A stretch of 64,000 nt of DNA from Tetrastigma voinierianum (taxonomy: Eukaryota > Streptophyta > Magnoliopsida > Vitales > Vitaceae), in assembly GCA_016808115.1 (NCBI GenBank), contig JAEQBH010001391.1:62001-126000 (forward strand). The letters run 5' to 3'. Made by a program: the position numbers and the translations under genes. The notes under the pieces are model-generated. The model searched no databases. It saw only the letters and a list, made by a program, of their open reading frames with translations, and was not told the DNA's origin. Below, one piece after another: positions 22,744-34,497 of this stretch. Each line of letters starts with the position of its first letter. The first letter of the stretch is position 1.

Positions 22744-24012
22744 TGGATTAGTGTCCAAAAGTGCTATTTTGAACCCTATTTATTATAGGTTTTGAGTGCT
22801 TTTTGTATACTAATCATTCTAATTAACCCGATTTACACATTACGGCCCCTACCATTTTAATGATCACATTTTGTGGCAAATTTTGCAGTTTTGGCTAGCT
22901 AATTATGCCGAAATTGTTGAGTTGATCCAAGCACGAAGAATTCAAATCAAACCCTAAACATTGTAAATCAAATATCAGAAGGAAAGAGCAAAATGTGAAG
23001 AAAATTGGACCCCCGCAGAGTGCTACGACCCACTGCATCATGCGAGCACCGCCTCCCGCGATTTTTCCCCGCCACGCCGCTTTGGCCAATTTTTGGTTTT
23101 CCTTTCTACCCTTGTTGTAATCACTTAAGTTTGGATTTTATGGTATTTCACTTGGTTTGTAAGGCTATATAAGCCATTTTGATATTAATCGTTGAAATGA
23201 CGATCTTTTGTCAGGAATAAAGTTAGGTCCCAGCCTCGCTTGGCTTTTCTCTCATTTTCTCTCCCTTTCTCGATTGCCAAACACTCCTCTAAGGATGACA
23301 ACTCAGAGGATGTTTGGCTAGACCTCTTCCTCCTTGAAGAGGACGGCTGTTGGCTAGGGTTTGGAGGTAACGCACGGTCCCCTGTTTTTAACGCACTTAT
23401 TTTTTTGGTTATTTAAGTTCCTGCTTCTCACTTAGGTTAAAATCTCTTAAGCATGCTCTCTTTAATGTATTCGCATGTTTTTTTGTCTAATGATAATACT
23501 AGATAAATCGAGGTTCGCTTAGTCGCCTTTGCTAGTTATCGTGGATTAGGTTTTGAGATGCGTTTTCACCGTTAGAAATATTTATGCCCATTTAAATGCT
23601 AGTGTTTCAAAAGGAAAATCATAGGGTTTAGTTTTAAAGTTAAATGAAGATCCTGGCTCAGAAATGACTATATGTCATGTCTCCCAACGCTGAGGAAAAA
23701 TACCCTCCGGACATGTGGTTAACTTGAAACCCTAAACTAGTGGCCTAACACTTCAAGGGGTTCTATTTTACATTTTTTTCTTATTTTAGTTTCAGTTTGC
23801 AACCAACCACACCCCCCGCTTTAACCAAACCCCAAAACTAAATTTAATTCACCGCCTTTGATTTCACTCAAATCATTTGTATGAAGAAAACCCATCCTCA
23901 GAAACCTGAATCCCTAGACCACTATACCGCAAAGAGCTTGACTACGGCAATAGGAGTGAATATAGGATATAAATTTTTGTTGATTCCGCTCACCCTATCG
24001 TGGCACGAATCA
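22744..24012 (+). repeat. A2 3' LTR
   Basis: 1.27 kb, aligned with 17738-19003 over its length, with TATATAAG at 23166-23173. It ends GTGGCACGAATCA and is followed by the ATTCT duplication. Confidence 0.86.
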
Positions 24013-24017
24013 ATTCT

Positions 24018-24226
24018 CGCATTCCCAAGACGTGATCTTGTCATCAATCTTAAACACACCGGGCCGGCGACGAAAAACCTGCAAAATCACCAAAAATAAC
24101 CTCGAAATGGACTTAGTGGAACTAAGCGGACCTGGACACATCAATTGGCTTAATTGATATGATTAGTGCGCAAAAAGCACCTAAAACCCATATTGGATAG
24201 GATTCAAAATAGCACCAGACTAATCA
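24018..24226 (-). repeat. A-minus 5' LTR, terminal segment
   Basis: Continuation of the A-minus LTR after A2. It includes GCGCAAAAAGCACC and ends near AGACTAATCA, the complement of the LTR start. Both arms of the LTR-start hairpin are here. Confidence 0.75.
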
Positions 24227-25048
24227 CGCGACCAATGATGTCGCTAATCTCTTTACTTTCTTTCATATTGTCGCGATCGCGACGATGTCGACTTCTATCT
24301 TCGCAATTGATGTCGCGATCGCGACGATGTCACCTCCTTCCAAAGGCAATTGATGTCGCTGAATTATCAATGATGTTGTTAATCTTCTCACGATAATCTG
24401 ACACGACTGACCATTGTCACGACTCGTTCCTCAGAATCGATGTCGCGACAACTTAATGATGTCGCGATCTTATTTCTTTTGTAACTGATGTCGCGACAAC
24501 TGGCTGATGTCGCGACCTTGGTTCTTCACAAATGATGTCGCACCTTCTTTTGTTTGATCGATGTCGCTAATTACCGACCGATGTCGCGACCTTCTTTCCT
24601 CGTAGTCGGCGTAACGATACTACGGCAACTGATGTCACACCACTTCTTTGTAAGTTGATGTCGCACATCTTCTAATTCAAGGTTGACGTCACGACTCTCT
24701 CTAGATGTCGCCACTTATTCGCTTGAAGATCTTATGTCGCCGAATTCTATTCGCGTCACGACTCTATGCGTCTTCTCTCGCTCGCGATTCAATTTCGTCG
24801 CTGACTTTACGTGATTCTTCATCACTGCACGCGTCGCTACAACAGGTCCTTCCTTCCTCGTGTACATCACCTGTTGCAACATCATTCATCTAGTCATTTA
24901 ATTCTTGGCGCCGTCTGCACGCAATATCCTCTTCTCTCTATTTCGCCGTATAGCGCTGGGTGAGTTATTCCACATTTCGCACATAAATAAGTTTTTTTAG
25001 ATAAAAATCAATTCAGAAAATGGACTGAAAATGGATGACTTTAAGTCA
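24227..25048 (-). repeat. B 3' LTR, right segment with GTCGCGAC cluster
   Basis: Continues the B LTR interrupted at 8349. It is dominated by repeats of the GATGTCGCGACC type (24227-about 24760) and ends with TGGACTGAAAATGGATGACTTTAAGTCA. The same end is at 56893-56926 in the other LTR. Confidence 0.85.
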
Positions 25049-26778
25049 AACTCCCAACTTAAATTTTATTATCCCCAAGCAAGTAAGAGAAAGATCACTT
25101 ATCCTCAAACAAAAGGGACATTTTTCTGTTCTTGCTGCAGCAGATCTAATTTAATTTGAAAGATTAATCTGCATTCTTTTCAGATATTTAGCTTCAAGTC
25201 CGTGATAAAGGTTAGTCTCTACTCAATCAGGTACAAACTAAATTATTGAATTTGTTTCATAAATAGTATAGTCAGCTTGATCCAAAAGTAGGTTGGTTTT
25301 CTTCCTCTTTTCTTAAGTGAGTCAATTAACCTCCGAGGTTCTTCAAGGCCATCCTTTCTCTTCAAGATTTTTCAAATTCCATATGCTTGTTGTTCATATT
25401 GATCTCCACTAATGGTAGAATTCCAACCTTCAAGATCAATCAGTCTTTCAGCTTGTAACACGCTCGGGTCAATGGGCAGATGGATGCAGTTTTAGGTTAA
25501 GATTACCTTGACTCTTTTCCTTTTCTTACTTGACTGCCGCCCCTTCTTTCCTACAATTCTTTAGTCGATTCCCAAACTTCATTGGGGTATCTTTGATTTC
25601 TTTTCAGGTGAAATTGCTGCTCCCATTTCTCATTTTGTATTTCTCACTGCTGAACTTTTTTCTCTTCCACCTTCGTGAATAGTGCAATGTTATATCTTTG
25701 TTTTCTAACACTCTTAGCGACTTTGGGTTGGGGTAGCTCCTATACCGCTTGGCATTAGGGCACGAAAAGAAACACCCCTAAGAACTTAATTGTTCAAGAG
25801 AGTTAGGCCACAAGACAAAACTTCTTCCTTTTAGCCTTCTTTTCTGTTGTATCCTCCTGCCTTAGATATTTCTCTCTTCACCTTTTTCTGTATTTATCCT
25901 TTAGTTCTCTAAAAATAACATATATATATACTCCCCCAAACTTTATCTCTTCCTCCTTCTTTGAATCTTGGGTAATCAGAGGTTCTTTACTGGAGGCTTA
26001 ATTATCTAAGATGGCTTGGATTTCCAATGGCTTGTTTTGAAGATAAGGATTGTTTTGGTTCAAATTCGTGTTCAAGGTGTATGCGTAAGAATATAAACAA
26101 GGGTGGCTGAATGGGCTTTCAAATCGCCATGACGGCTCGCATCATTTCCTCTGCTATGTATCACTAGGATTTCGCCTTAATCAATAATCTAACAAGTTCT
26201 AGAATTCAGTTTGATTAACTGTGACCAACCCTAAGGATGTCCTTGACTCACTTCAGTTGATGAGGAGTTACATGATCTAATGTTCACCAGGTTCTTTGGC
26301 TTACTATTTATACTCCAAACTCAAGAATATATTTCTGCCTTCAATCGCATAACTTTCCTTTATCTCGACTCATCACCCAATAATTATGCAATTTGTGTTT
26401 CAATTCAATTATTTGACTTTCTGCCCTTATTCTTCAATTATTTGTGTTTCAGCCTATCTTCTAAAACTAATTCAATTAGCTCAAATTATGATATGTCAGC
26501 ATTTTCATTCCTGAGCTAAATCCTACTGTTATTCTTCTAACAATTAAAATAAAAAGTAACAACACAATCTAACATCAAATAACATCAAACAAATTTTCTT
26601 ATTTTATTCATGAGATTGTGCAAAAGTTGAGAACAACAGGTTGGAAGTGAGGAAAAGATGGATAAATCAACAGCTGTCTATTTTCGGGGGGGAGGAGCAA
26701 AGATATCGGGGGATCCAGATCAAGGGCAGCCAAATTGCATTGAATTCGGGTTTCCATTTATGCTCTCTCTTCTTCTTG
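25049..26778 (-). other. polypurine tract and 3' non-coding region of B
   Basis: On the - strand the polypurine tract AAGTTGGGAGTT lies directly before the 3' LTR (complement at 25049-25060). The remaining 1.7 kb between ORF3 and the LTR has no conserved coding region that I can recognise; it is T- and C-rich on the + strand. Confidence 0.55.
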
Positions 26779-28495
26779 TCATTCTCTCTCTCGCACCGCT
26801 TCTTCCGTAATCAATTCATTTGTGAGATCAACCTTTTTGTTCAGGTCATCCTGTCTCATTCCCAATGTGTTCATGTTGCGGTCCAATTCAGTCATGACTT
26901 CTAAAAATTTGGATAGATTGTTGTTAATCAAATCCAAATTTTCAAGCAAGATCTTTCTTCTGAAGGCATCATTATCATCCAACACTCGATCGGCGTCTTT
27001 CATCTCTTCAAAGTCCTCGAGCAATGACATGTGAGAAATTTGAATCCCTTTATCCGCTACTTAGTTTTGGCTTGATCTAAATCCCTTTCCTTATGAGCTC
27101 TTGTGGAGTTGAGAATCTCACTCATACTTATTGTCAGAGAATGATCTACGGCTAAGCCGCAATCCTTTTCAAGATCTCTGATCTCGTCCCTCCATTTCCT
27201 TCTTGAATTTTTCTTCGATGCTCTGTGATCTTTTAATCCGCTCTCCTCCTTCACTTATTTCCCCTTCCGATTGTCGATCTTTTCTCATCTTCATATACTT
27301 TTCTCGTCTATTCGCTTCCTCTTCCCACTGTTGATCTCTTCTTTCAATTCAAACATACACTTCTTTCCGAATTCAGCTGGAGGCTCCATTTTTTTCTCTC
27401 TTTCTTCCATACTTTTCCGAATAAATGAGCATCTCCATTATTTGGTTATTTTCCCGGGCTCCTGTGAGCTTCACCGTGCTCTCCAAATCCCGTTCCTTAT
27501 CGGGGAGAGTCACAAATGGGCGAGAAATCTAGAGATCCTAACTCTTGTTCTCTCTATTTTGTACAAATAAAGGTGTCTCTTTCGGATGCTTCCTAATCTT
27601 ATTCTTCTTATCCAACCGTAAGGTTGTCCTCTTCCCGTCTTACATTCTCACCTTCATCTCTAGAATCGCCCACTACGACCCCTTTCTTTGGATTGCCCTC
27701 GTTTACCCTTTTGTCAGGTTAATGTGGTAGTCAGCACCTTCTTCTTCCCAAATTCCCTTCACAATCACCCTTATACATAGTCTTGTTATGGTTAATGCGA
27801 GGGATCGCACCCTTTATTTCCTTCATATGATATTTCTCATTATCGAAGCCAATGATAGCAAGATTAAGTTTATACCCCTTCGGGGCATGGCATAGAGAAT
27901 GATTTGGTTTCCTCGTTCTCTTACTATGCAAACATGTTTTGTAGGAACCAAAACAACCCAGAAATAAACCATACCTCGCTTTCTATCGATCTCCCCGTTA
28001 TGATCTTTTTCTCTCCTCTTCCTTGACCCCATTTCACCTTACATTTGTCGCCTTTCTCAAGATCTTTTCTACGGCGAATGCCCGCTATCTTCTTGTATTT
28101 TGATCCATGATTTTGACCCTCCATTTCGTACATTTAATTTATGGTTTCAGCTCCATATGGCACCCAAACACCTCTGAAAAAAACAGAGTTCTCCTTTTTC
28201 TCAACAAGGTTGGAGTAAAATTCTCTAACGATCACGCATATCCGCATTTTTGATGTTTGCTGCACTTTCCTCCCCAACCTCTTTGCTATATCAATTCCTT
28301 GAAAGGGGAGATGAGTTGGCTGAATCCTCTTTCTCCTACAAACCCCTTTCCAGCATAGTGCTTCTTCCAAATAGAGAAAGCTTCTTCTGAGACGAACTCG
28401 TCCTCCTCTTCTTCTTGTTGCTTTCCTTTTCCCTTCCTCCTCTGTTGCTTAGTAACTGGTGGAACTTCTGGTTGTTTCGACGGCCTGTTCTCCAT
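26779..28495 (-). pseudogene. ORF3 of element B (putative plant transposon protein-like)
   Basis: A third reading frame downstream of integrase on the element's coding strand. From Met at 28495 it has a Lys/Glu-rich basic-acidic leader (28495-28400), FVSEEAF (about 28396-28376), GERGF (about 28336-28322), VREFYSNL (about 28229-28206) and FRGVWVPYGAETIN (about 28178-28137). The order EA..ERGF, V.EFY.NL, V.RG..V.....IN is that of the plant 'putative plant transposon protein' domain (Pfam PF20167, from memory). A stop at 28134-28136 and frame changes follow. Later pieces (27254-27057, 27030-26779) are charged and probably coiled coil, with NLDLINNNL and LDRNMNTLG. The biochemical function of the domain is not established. 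It is broken here. Confidence 0.65.
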
Positions 28496-28761
28496 TGTAG
28501 GTTCTGTATGACCCTTCTAAGCTGGGTATACCCTCCACATTTCATTCGATTTGGACGAGGTCAAGGTTCGGCCATTAGAGAAATCAGAAGGTTTTGAGGA
28601 AGAAGTTAGGATCTAGGGTTTGCAAGAATTGAAAACCGGGGAATATGCGAAGATGAAAAGTTGTATTTGATTCAAGGAAGGAGATGGTAGTGAAGGGAGT
28701 TTCTCAACAGTTGCAATTCAATCATTATTGTGGGCTCTTTATTACTGCATTTAATTACGCT

Positions 28762-29133
28762 TGTCGCGACTTAAATTTCAAAGGTAATCAGGTCATTATT
28801 AAATTTAGGGGCAAAATTAAAAGTCGCCTCACTGCAACTTTCTTTCTTATGTCGCGACTTATTATTATTTTGTCGCGACATAAGTAAACTGGAGGACAAG
28901 TTATCATCAGCACGACATCAGTATTTCATGACATTGTCGAGTTGTCACGAATTCACCACTTTTCAAGGAATTGTTCGCCGCACCCAAATGTCCCGGCTAA
29001 GATCTCACTTATGTCGCGACATAACTCTTGGTCGCGACCTCTGCTCTTGTTCTTCCTTCATTACTGACTAAGTTACGACATCAACTTCTGTCGCGACATC
29101 AATTTCTGTCGCGACATAAGTTTTTGTCGCGAC
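28762..29133. promoter_or_regulatory. GTCGCGAC motif cluster upstream of B ORF3
   Basis: Eight exact copies of the palindrome GTCGCGAC in 372 bp, starting at 28762, 28851, 28872, 29013, 29031, 29090, 29108 and 29126. The motif is the same as in the B LTR. The cluster lies in the spacer between integrase (ends near 29686) and ORF3 (starts 28495). The spacing is irregular, so this is not a simple tandem repeat. A protein-binding array is the most natural reading, but that is inference. Confidence 0.8.
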
Positions 29134-29685
29134 CTAGTCTTCATTTGTCCTAAATTTGATGATCAGACAGCTTTTCACTCTTTATTAATTTGCAAATTCT
29201 CAGCATCAATTAAATCATTCTAATATCAATTCAAACATATATTCTATTCAATTATCATTGCACTTATGTGTAGTGGAGCAAAGACACTCCCTTTTCAAGT
29301 TGTTCCTTCTTGTGAATTGCTGGAGTTGTACTGAAGTTTGTTCTTTCTCGCCTGAACCATTTGATTCTACATCTGCATATTGTAACATTTCCAAAAAGGA
29401 TTAAATTGGTCTAATACTAACCTAGCAATTTCTAACAAATCATGACTAGAACTAAAAAAAAAATTCTAAAACAAGTAATTAAAACAATTTCAAAGTCTAT
29501 ATAAAGAATTCAAACACTGTATGGGTTACCTCCCATGAGCTGCTCTGTTTTGAGTCCCTAGCTGGACTTGCTGTTTTGATCCTTCTCTCTCTCAAATTTC
29601 CTCCAAATTGAGTTCTTCTTTTCTTTTTCCCCGAGATAAGGTTTCCGCTCATTGATTAACTTTGAATTCTTCTCCAAAGATCAAC
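29134..29685 (-). other. spacer after B integrase
   Basis: AT-rich sequence of about 550 bp with no recognisable coding region or RNA. It joins the end of integrase to the motif cluster. Confidence 0.5.
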
Positions 29686-30228
29686 TCAGTAAATTACTCC
29701 AAAGGTAGTACTTAACACCACTATGTATGGTCCACTCCACTTTGATTTCAACTTTCCTGGAAATAATCTTAATCTGGAATTAAATAGTAGAACCTGATCC
29801 CCTGCTCTGAACTCTTTCCTCAGGATCCTCTGATCATGCCATTTCTTTGTCTTGTCCTTGTAAATTCTAGCATTATCATAGGCTTCGTTTCTCAGTTCTT
29901 CCAATTCATTCAGTTGTAGCAGTCTCTCTTCCTTTGCCATTTTGAAATCGAAATTAAGCTTCTTGATGGCCCACATGGCTTTGTATTCCAATTCAAGAGG
30001 GAGATGACATGGCTCACAAATACCACTCGTATGGGACATCCCATCGGGAGTTTTGAATGCAAATTCCGTAAGCCCAAAGTGCATCAATAAGTTTGGAAGA
30101 CCAATCTTTCCCCGCTTGAACTTACAAGCCTTTTCTAGGATCCTTTTAATATCCCCATTGGAAATTTCTACTTGTCCATTAGTCCTGGGGTGATAAGCCA
30201 GCTCATTATATGTTTTGATCCCATACCG
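29686..30228 (-). pseudogene. integrase C-terminal part of B
   Basis: The open - strand frame gives YGIKTYNELAYHPRTNGQVE, the end of the catalytic core of Ty3/gypsy integrase (family motif YHPQTNGQ.E), with the Glu of DDE present after GQV. Downstream is KKWHDQ..L and KSKWSGPYIV, the C-terminal GPF/GPY-type module. The frame runs without a stop from 30228 to about 29690. Integrase inserts element cDNA into chromosomes. The N-terminal part lies beyond element C, at 49053-49940. The open frame extends into the C LTR only by chance. Confidence 0.85.
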
Positions 30229-31406
30229 CGACAGTCGAAACGGTGTAAAATGTACGCCATATGTGCGCAAGTGCACGCGTCGCCCAAGTAATATAGTACC
30301 AATGATACTTATATCGACCAAGGACGTGTGTGTGTTGACTACAAAGATTTTGGGTTTATAATATCTAAATAAACGTATTTGTAAGAAAAAGAAATTCAGT
30401 AGCGTGAATTTCAACTAATCTATTGATTCTAATGAATTACTGGTATTGAAGACTAGGGTTATGTCTCCCCCTGTCACTTTCAATGGATTATTTCTAAAGA
30501 TGTTAATATTCAATGTGTTTATAATTTGTTGATGGCGAGGTATTCCATTTCTTTACGTAGATATCCTCTCGAGGTATATCCGCCTATCTCGTGAATAGAG
30601 TTGAGTATATCTCTATCTCAACTCCGTATTCTGAAATGCTTAACTGTTCTAACCTCAAGTGCCACCTTCAGGATCGAAATATCTCTATTTGCCGAATCAA
30701 CTGAAGGCTGCTCTACTCAAATCCCTAGATATCCTCATCTCTCGAATCTCGGATCTCCAGTATGGTTATGCTAATGTTGGCCAGACATCACCATATAATT
30801 GAATGATAGATATAAAGCAGATGCAACAATTTTATAAACCAATGAATAATATAAATGACTGATCTTTAATCCATGGTCATATGACAGGGTTCAACAACAC
30901 CCTAGATATAGATCTAAAAAGCGTCAATAAAATGTAAATGTTTAATCTCAAAACATCATTCTAATATCCAAAAAATGGGAAACAATACAATCACGGGCAC
31001 TTCTTCAAGCCTACCACGCCTAGAATTCGCGGCCCTGGTTTGTATGCCCCGATGCCTCCACTCCAAACCTCACGCTTTAATGATGGAGGGCAACTACCGA
31101 CGCCGCGACGCTGTCGCTTGTTGATCAAGTTAGATATCGGGATCTAACGTAGCTGACGCCGGGACGTCACGACGTGGGGACGTCACGACGTTGGAACGTC
31201 GCGACGCTCCAGCCACCTTCATACTTTGCTTTCCACTGCTCTATATTGCTTCCAAAGTTCGCCTTTCAACCCATTTCCGCACTCGCATTCAAATCGAATT
31301 AGCCATACTCAGATATTGAGCTGTCAAAATACGTAATTAACCTCAAAATAACGCTAAAAGCCTAAGAAAGAACCGGGTATATTATGAGTGTTTCAAGCAC
31401 TCATCA
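30229..31406 (-). repeat. C 3' LTR
   Basis: About 1.18 kb, matching 47883-49050 block by block, for example TATCCGCCTATCTCGTGAAT and CAGACATCACCATATAATTG. The C-motif cluster (ACGTCGCGACG, GACGTCACGACG) is at about 31100-31215. It ends CACTCATCA, complement of the LTR start TGATGAGTG. Confidence 0.87.
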
Positions 31407-31420
31407 CACCCCCAAACTTA
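31407..31420 (-). other. polypurine tract of C
   Basis: The - strand reads TAAGTTTGGGGGTG directly before the 3' LTR. This is the classic Athila-type polypurine tract. Confidence 0.75.
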
Positions 31421-32690
31421 ACTTCTTGTCATTCCCGCTGAAACTAATTTAAATAGACACACACCACATAACAAATCTAACACTAAGACGCTGATACATG
31501 CCGATAAGTAGTGGATCAATTGACCGACTCACACCAAGCATCGCTTTGCTCGGTTCACAGATGCATACATGTGTTTGACTTTAAAACCTCTATTGAAATA
31601 AAGTGACTAGTGCCTCAAATTCCATGGTATTCAATAACCTTTCCCAAGGACCCTATGTGCGTCGAATGAATGACCTCTAGTGTATACCTAGGTTCCGACA
31701 CCCCCAAACTTAAGCTCAACTCACCTATTTGGAAGAAGCTAACTAAGAAAGGATAAGAACACACCCTTTTTATTCATACTAAAATACCTAAAATTTTCTA
31801 AGTACTTAAAAATAATCAAGGTTAATCTAGTGCCAAGAAGTTTTAGATGAGTGTTCTCGTGAAGGGGATCCATTGGTGACTTCACCGCTTGGTTAAGGGC
31901 ACCAAGCATTACCTCTTCAAACTTCACCCCGAACACTAACCAAACTCAAAGGCCCTAAGTTGTGGGAAGGATCCATCTTCTGTCCCATGTAGCGGGCAGT
32001 GAAGTCAATGACTCCCATCCAGTTGGCTTAGGGCATTAGGCTTTGACAGGCTCCTCAGACCGTGCCCGGGATTCCGATTGGATGATCCCTCCTATTCTTA
32101 TTCATATACTTATTTTTGACATTTTGCCGTTTCTTTTGCTTTTTATCTTTCTTTTCACTTTTCTTTGTTTTGTATTTTTCTTTGTCAGCTCGATGGCAAC
32201 TCTCTTGACTGGGTGTCCCATCACTTAGATGGTTAGAGACTCACCGCTTGTCGAGCTTTAAGAGTCGGGTCTCAAGCACTTCGCATACCCGAAAGTCAAG
32301 AGTGTGTGAGTGTGATGTATCATTGAGAAATAGCTGACTTTCACGGAATTGGTTCACTAAGCCTTTCCACCTATTCAACCTAATTACCGAGCATCAAACA
32401 TCATATGGTCCGCTTAATTGGTCATCAAGTGCATTTGATCCAAAAGTGACTCGACTCAACATGGCACACATACACAGACTACCTACACATGAAACTACTA
32501 CATATAAGAATGACCTAACACACACGCAAACAAAAAACTAACACATAACTAATCAAATTAAATTGGAAAAGTAAACTGAAAATAAACGGAAACACAACTA
32601 ACTTGCTTGAACGAAAGCAGAATACTACACAAATACGAAAATCAAAACACAACTAAACAAAACTAACCAAAAACTCGAGCACTACCCACA
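31421..32690 (-). other. 3' non-coding region of C
   Basis: A region between ORF3 and the 3' LTR. It has a T/C-rich stretch (32095-32190) and no convincing coding frame; short open frames here have no family resemblance. Confidence 0.5.
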
Positions 32691-32886
32691 CCCCCCCAAA
32701 CAAAATATCCAGTGTCCCCATCGACAACAAACGGTCAGCAGGCGAAGAGAACTCTGGTGATCACCGCGTGGTGGTAGTGGTGGCGCTTGATGGAACGCGA
32801 AACTGCGGCATTCGGGCTTATAAGGATCTTGTCGCCGAAGTATAAGTACACTGATTGCCAACACGGTCCGCATATCAGCACGCAGT

Positions 32887-34497
32887 TGATTAGTGCCCGA
32901 AAAGTGCTATTTTGAACCTTATTCAAGATGGGTTTAGGGTGCTTTTTGCGCACTAATCATATCAATTAAGCGAATTGATGTGTTCAGGTCCACTTAGTTC
33001 CACTGATGCCATTTCGAGCTTGTTTTTGGTGATTTTGCAGGTCTTTGAATACCTCGGTCATTTAGTTCAAGTCTGACGAAGATACGTAGGTCAATGTCGA
33101 GAAAATCTCATGGTGTTTTCTAGCCTATCAAAATGAAGGAATTTGAAGTGGATTTTTGAAGGAAGGAGAATGCAGTAGATGTAGTGAGCAAAACAGGCGA
33201 TCCCAGGATTTTTGCTATGATTGCGAAAATTTCGCTGGGATTGCGAAAATTTCGCAATCATAGCGAAAATTTCGCAATCCTAGCGAAATTGGGAAATTTC
33301 GCTAGCTAGCCACGCTAGCTACGAAATTATCAAAGGCTCATTTAAATTAAACAATTTCTATCCTCACATATTTTGTTAGGTTATTAAATTTCGCTACCAA
33401 GAATTACTGAAGGATAGCGAAATTTCAATTTCGCTATCTCTCAGACTCACAGCAGTTTAAATGTCGCTAGGGCGAGCTTAATTTTCGCCATGCTAGCCAA
33501 ATTCTCCCCGCATAGCTTAAAATGTCGCCTTGTGATTTTGTATATTTGATCCCAAACGATCACGCTTTTGATGTATTACCATTATAGCCCTTATGTAATT
33601 TCATATTTTAGGTGTTTTAGTATTTTAACACACCAACTGCTATATAAGCCACCTTATAAGCTCAAGCACCCTAACTAACTTTAATTTTTCAGTACACCCC
33701 GCAAGTAGCCTTCATTTTTAAGGTCCACTTTTCCTTCTCCCCTCTTTCTTTCATTTCCTACGTCAAACCCCCCTCGAGGATGACAACTCATGGGATGTCA
33801 CAAGCCCCATAAATTTCTAGAAGAGGAGGGCTGCTAGCTTGGTTTCAGCTACCGCAGTCGTCCCTCATGTCAGAAATGTACTGTGTACGCATTTATGGTT
33901 CTAACCAAAACTAGGTTTAATGCCATTTAATGTCCTTCCCTTGGTCAATACTTGTCATGCTTTAGGGTTCAGTGCATTCTTAATGCTAGATGCACTGATA
34001 TCCTTTATATGTCATTTACGAGCCACTGTGAGGAGGTTGAATGCTAGGGTTTTAAACTGAAGGGGACTTTAAATGCCCAATACTACTACCAAATGGGGGA
34101 GGGTTCTAGGTTAGTTTATAGTTAAACAAAGATCCGGTTATGGCTTTGACTATATGTCACTTGCCATAATGCGAGGATATAACCCGAGGACACTTCATTA
34201 CCCCCATGTTATCAAGCTAGTGACCTAAACCTTTAAGGTTACCATTTCATATTTCACTTTAAGCCATTACAGTTAGTCAGTAAACAAACAACTCCCACTG
34301 TTTTGAACAAATCCACAAATCGAAACAAAAGCCTCACCATTTTCAAACACTGATGCGAATCATTCATAGGATGAAAACCCATCCCCGTGTTCGACCCTAG
34401 ACAACCTATGTCGCAAAGAGCTCGACTACTCGGCAGTAGGAGTGAACTAAGGACAAATATTGCTGGATTCCGAATCACCCACCGTGGGCACGAATCA
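32887..34497 (+). mobile_element. solo A-family LTR inside C
   Basis: A complete 1.6-kb LTR from TGATTAGTGCCC to GGGCACGAATCA with no internal region. Left flank is GCAGT and right flank GCAAGT, a target duplication with one extra base. This is the usual footprint of recombination between the two LTRs of a full element. The A-motif cluster is at about 33210-33540 and TATATAAG at 33641-33648. Confidence 0.85.
33641..33648 (+). promoter_or_regulatory. LTR TATA box (solo LTR)
   Basis: TATATAAG followed by CCACCTTATA, as in A-left. Confidence 0.6.

Larger units (their letters stand above)
17738..24012 (+). mobile_element. A-family element A2, complete non-autonomous
   Basis: A complete 6.3-kb element with both LTRs (17738-19003 and 22744-24012), a primer site, a gag remnant, a polypurine tract and a perfect ATTCT target duplication. 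It has no protease with catalytic site, RT, RNase H, integrase or ORF3, so it must have been moved by proteins of another element. It is inserted in the 5' LTR of A-minus in the opposite orientation. Its LTRs are about 0.35 kb shorter than other A LTRs because they lack the TTTCGC/GCGAAA cluster. Confidence 0.88.
8350..24226 (-). mobile_element. A-family element A-minus (deletion derivative, contains A2)
   Basis: This is a - strand element inserted into the B 3' LTR. It has a 3' LTR (8350-9855), ORF3-like GC-rich region (11135-13198), protease remnant (13522-14077), gag remnant (14080-16043), primer site (16273-16289) and 5' LTR (16292-17737 plus 24018-24226, split by A2). RT, RNase H and integrase are missing: protease is followed directly by the ORF3 region. 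It therefore looks like a pol-deleted, LARD-type derivative of an Athila-like parent. The flanks read CGCCGA before and CGCGA after, an approximate target duplication inside the B motif cluster. Confidence 0.8.

Noticed and set aside
26280..28597. Several + strand open frames in the B ORF3 region
   Set aside because: They are antisense shadows of the - strand ORF3, which has the conserved motif order.
30229..30414. Extension of the integrase frame to a Met at 30414
   Set aside because: This part lies in the C LTR, beyond the insertion junction; the true upstream integrase is at 49053-49940.
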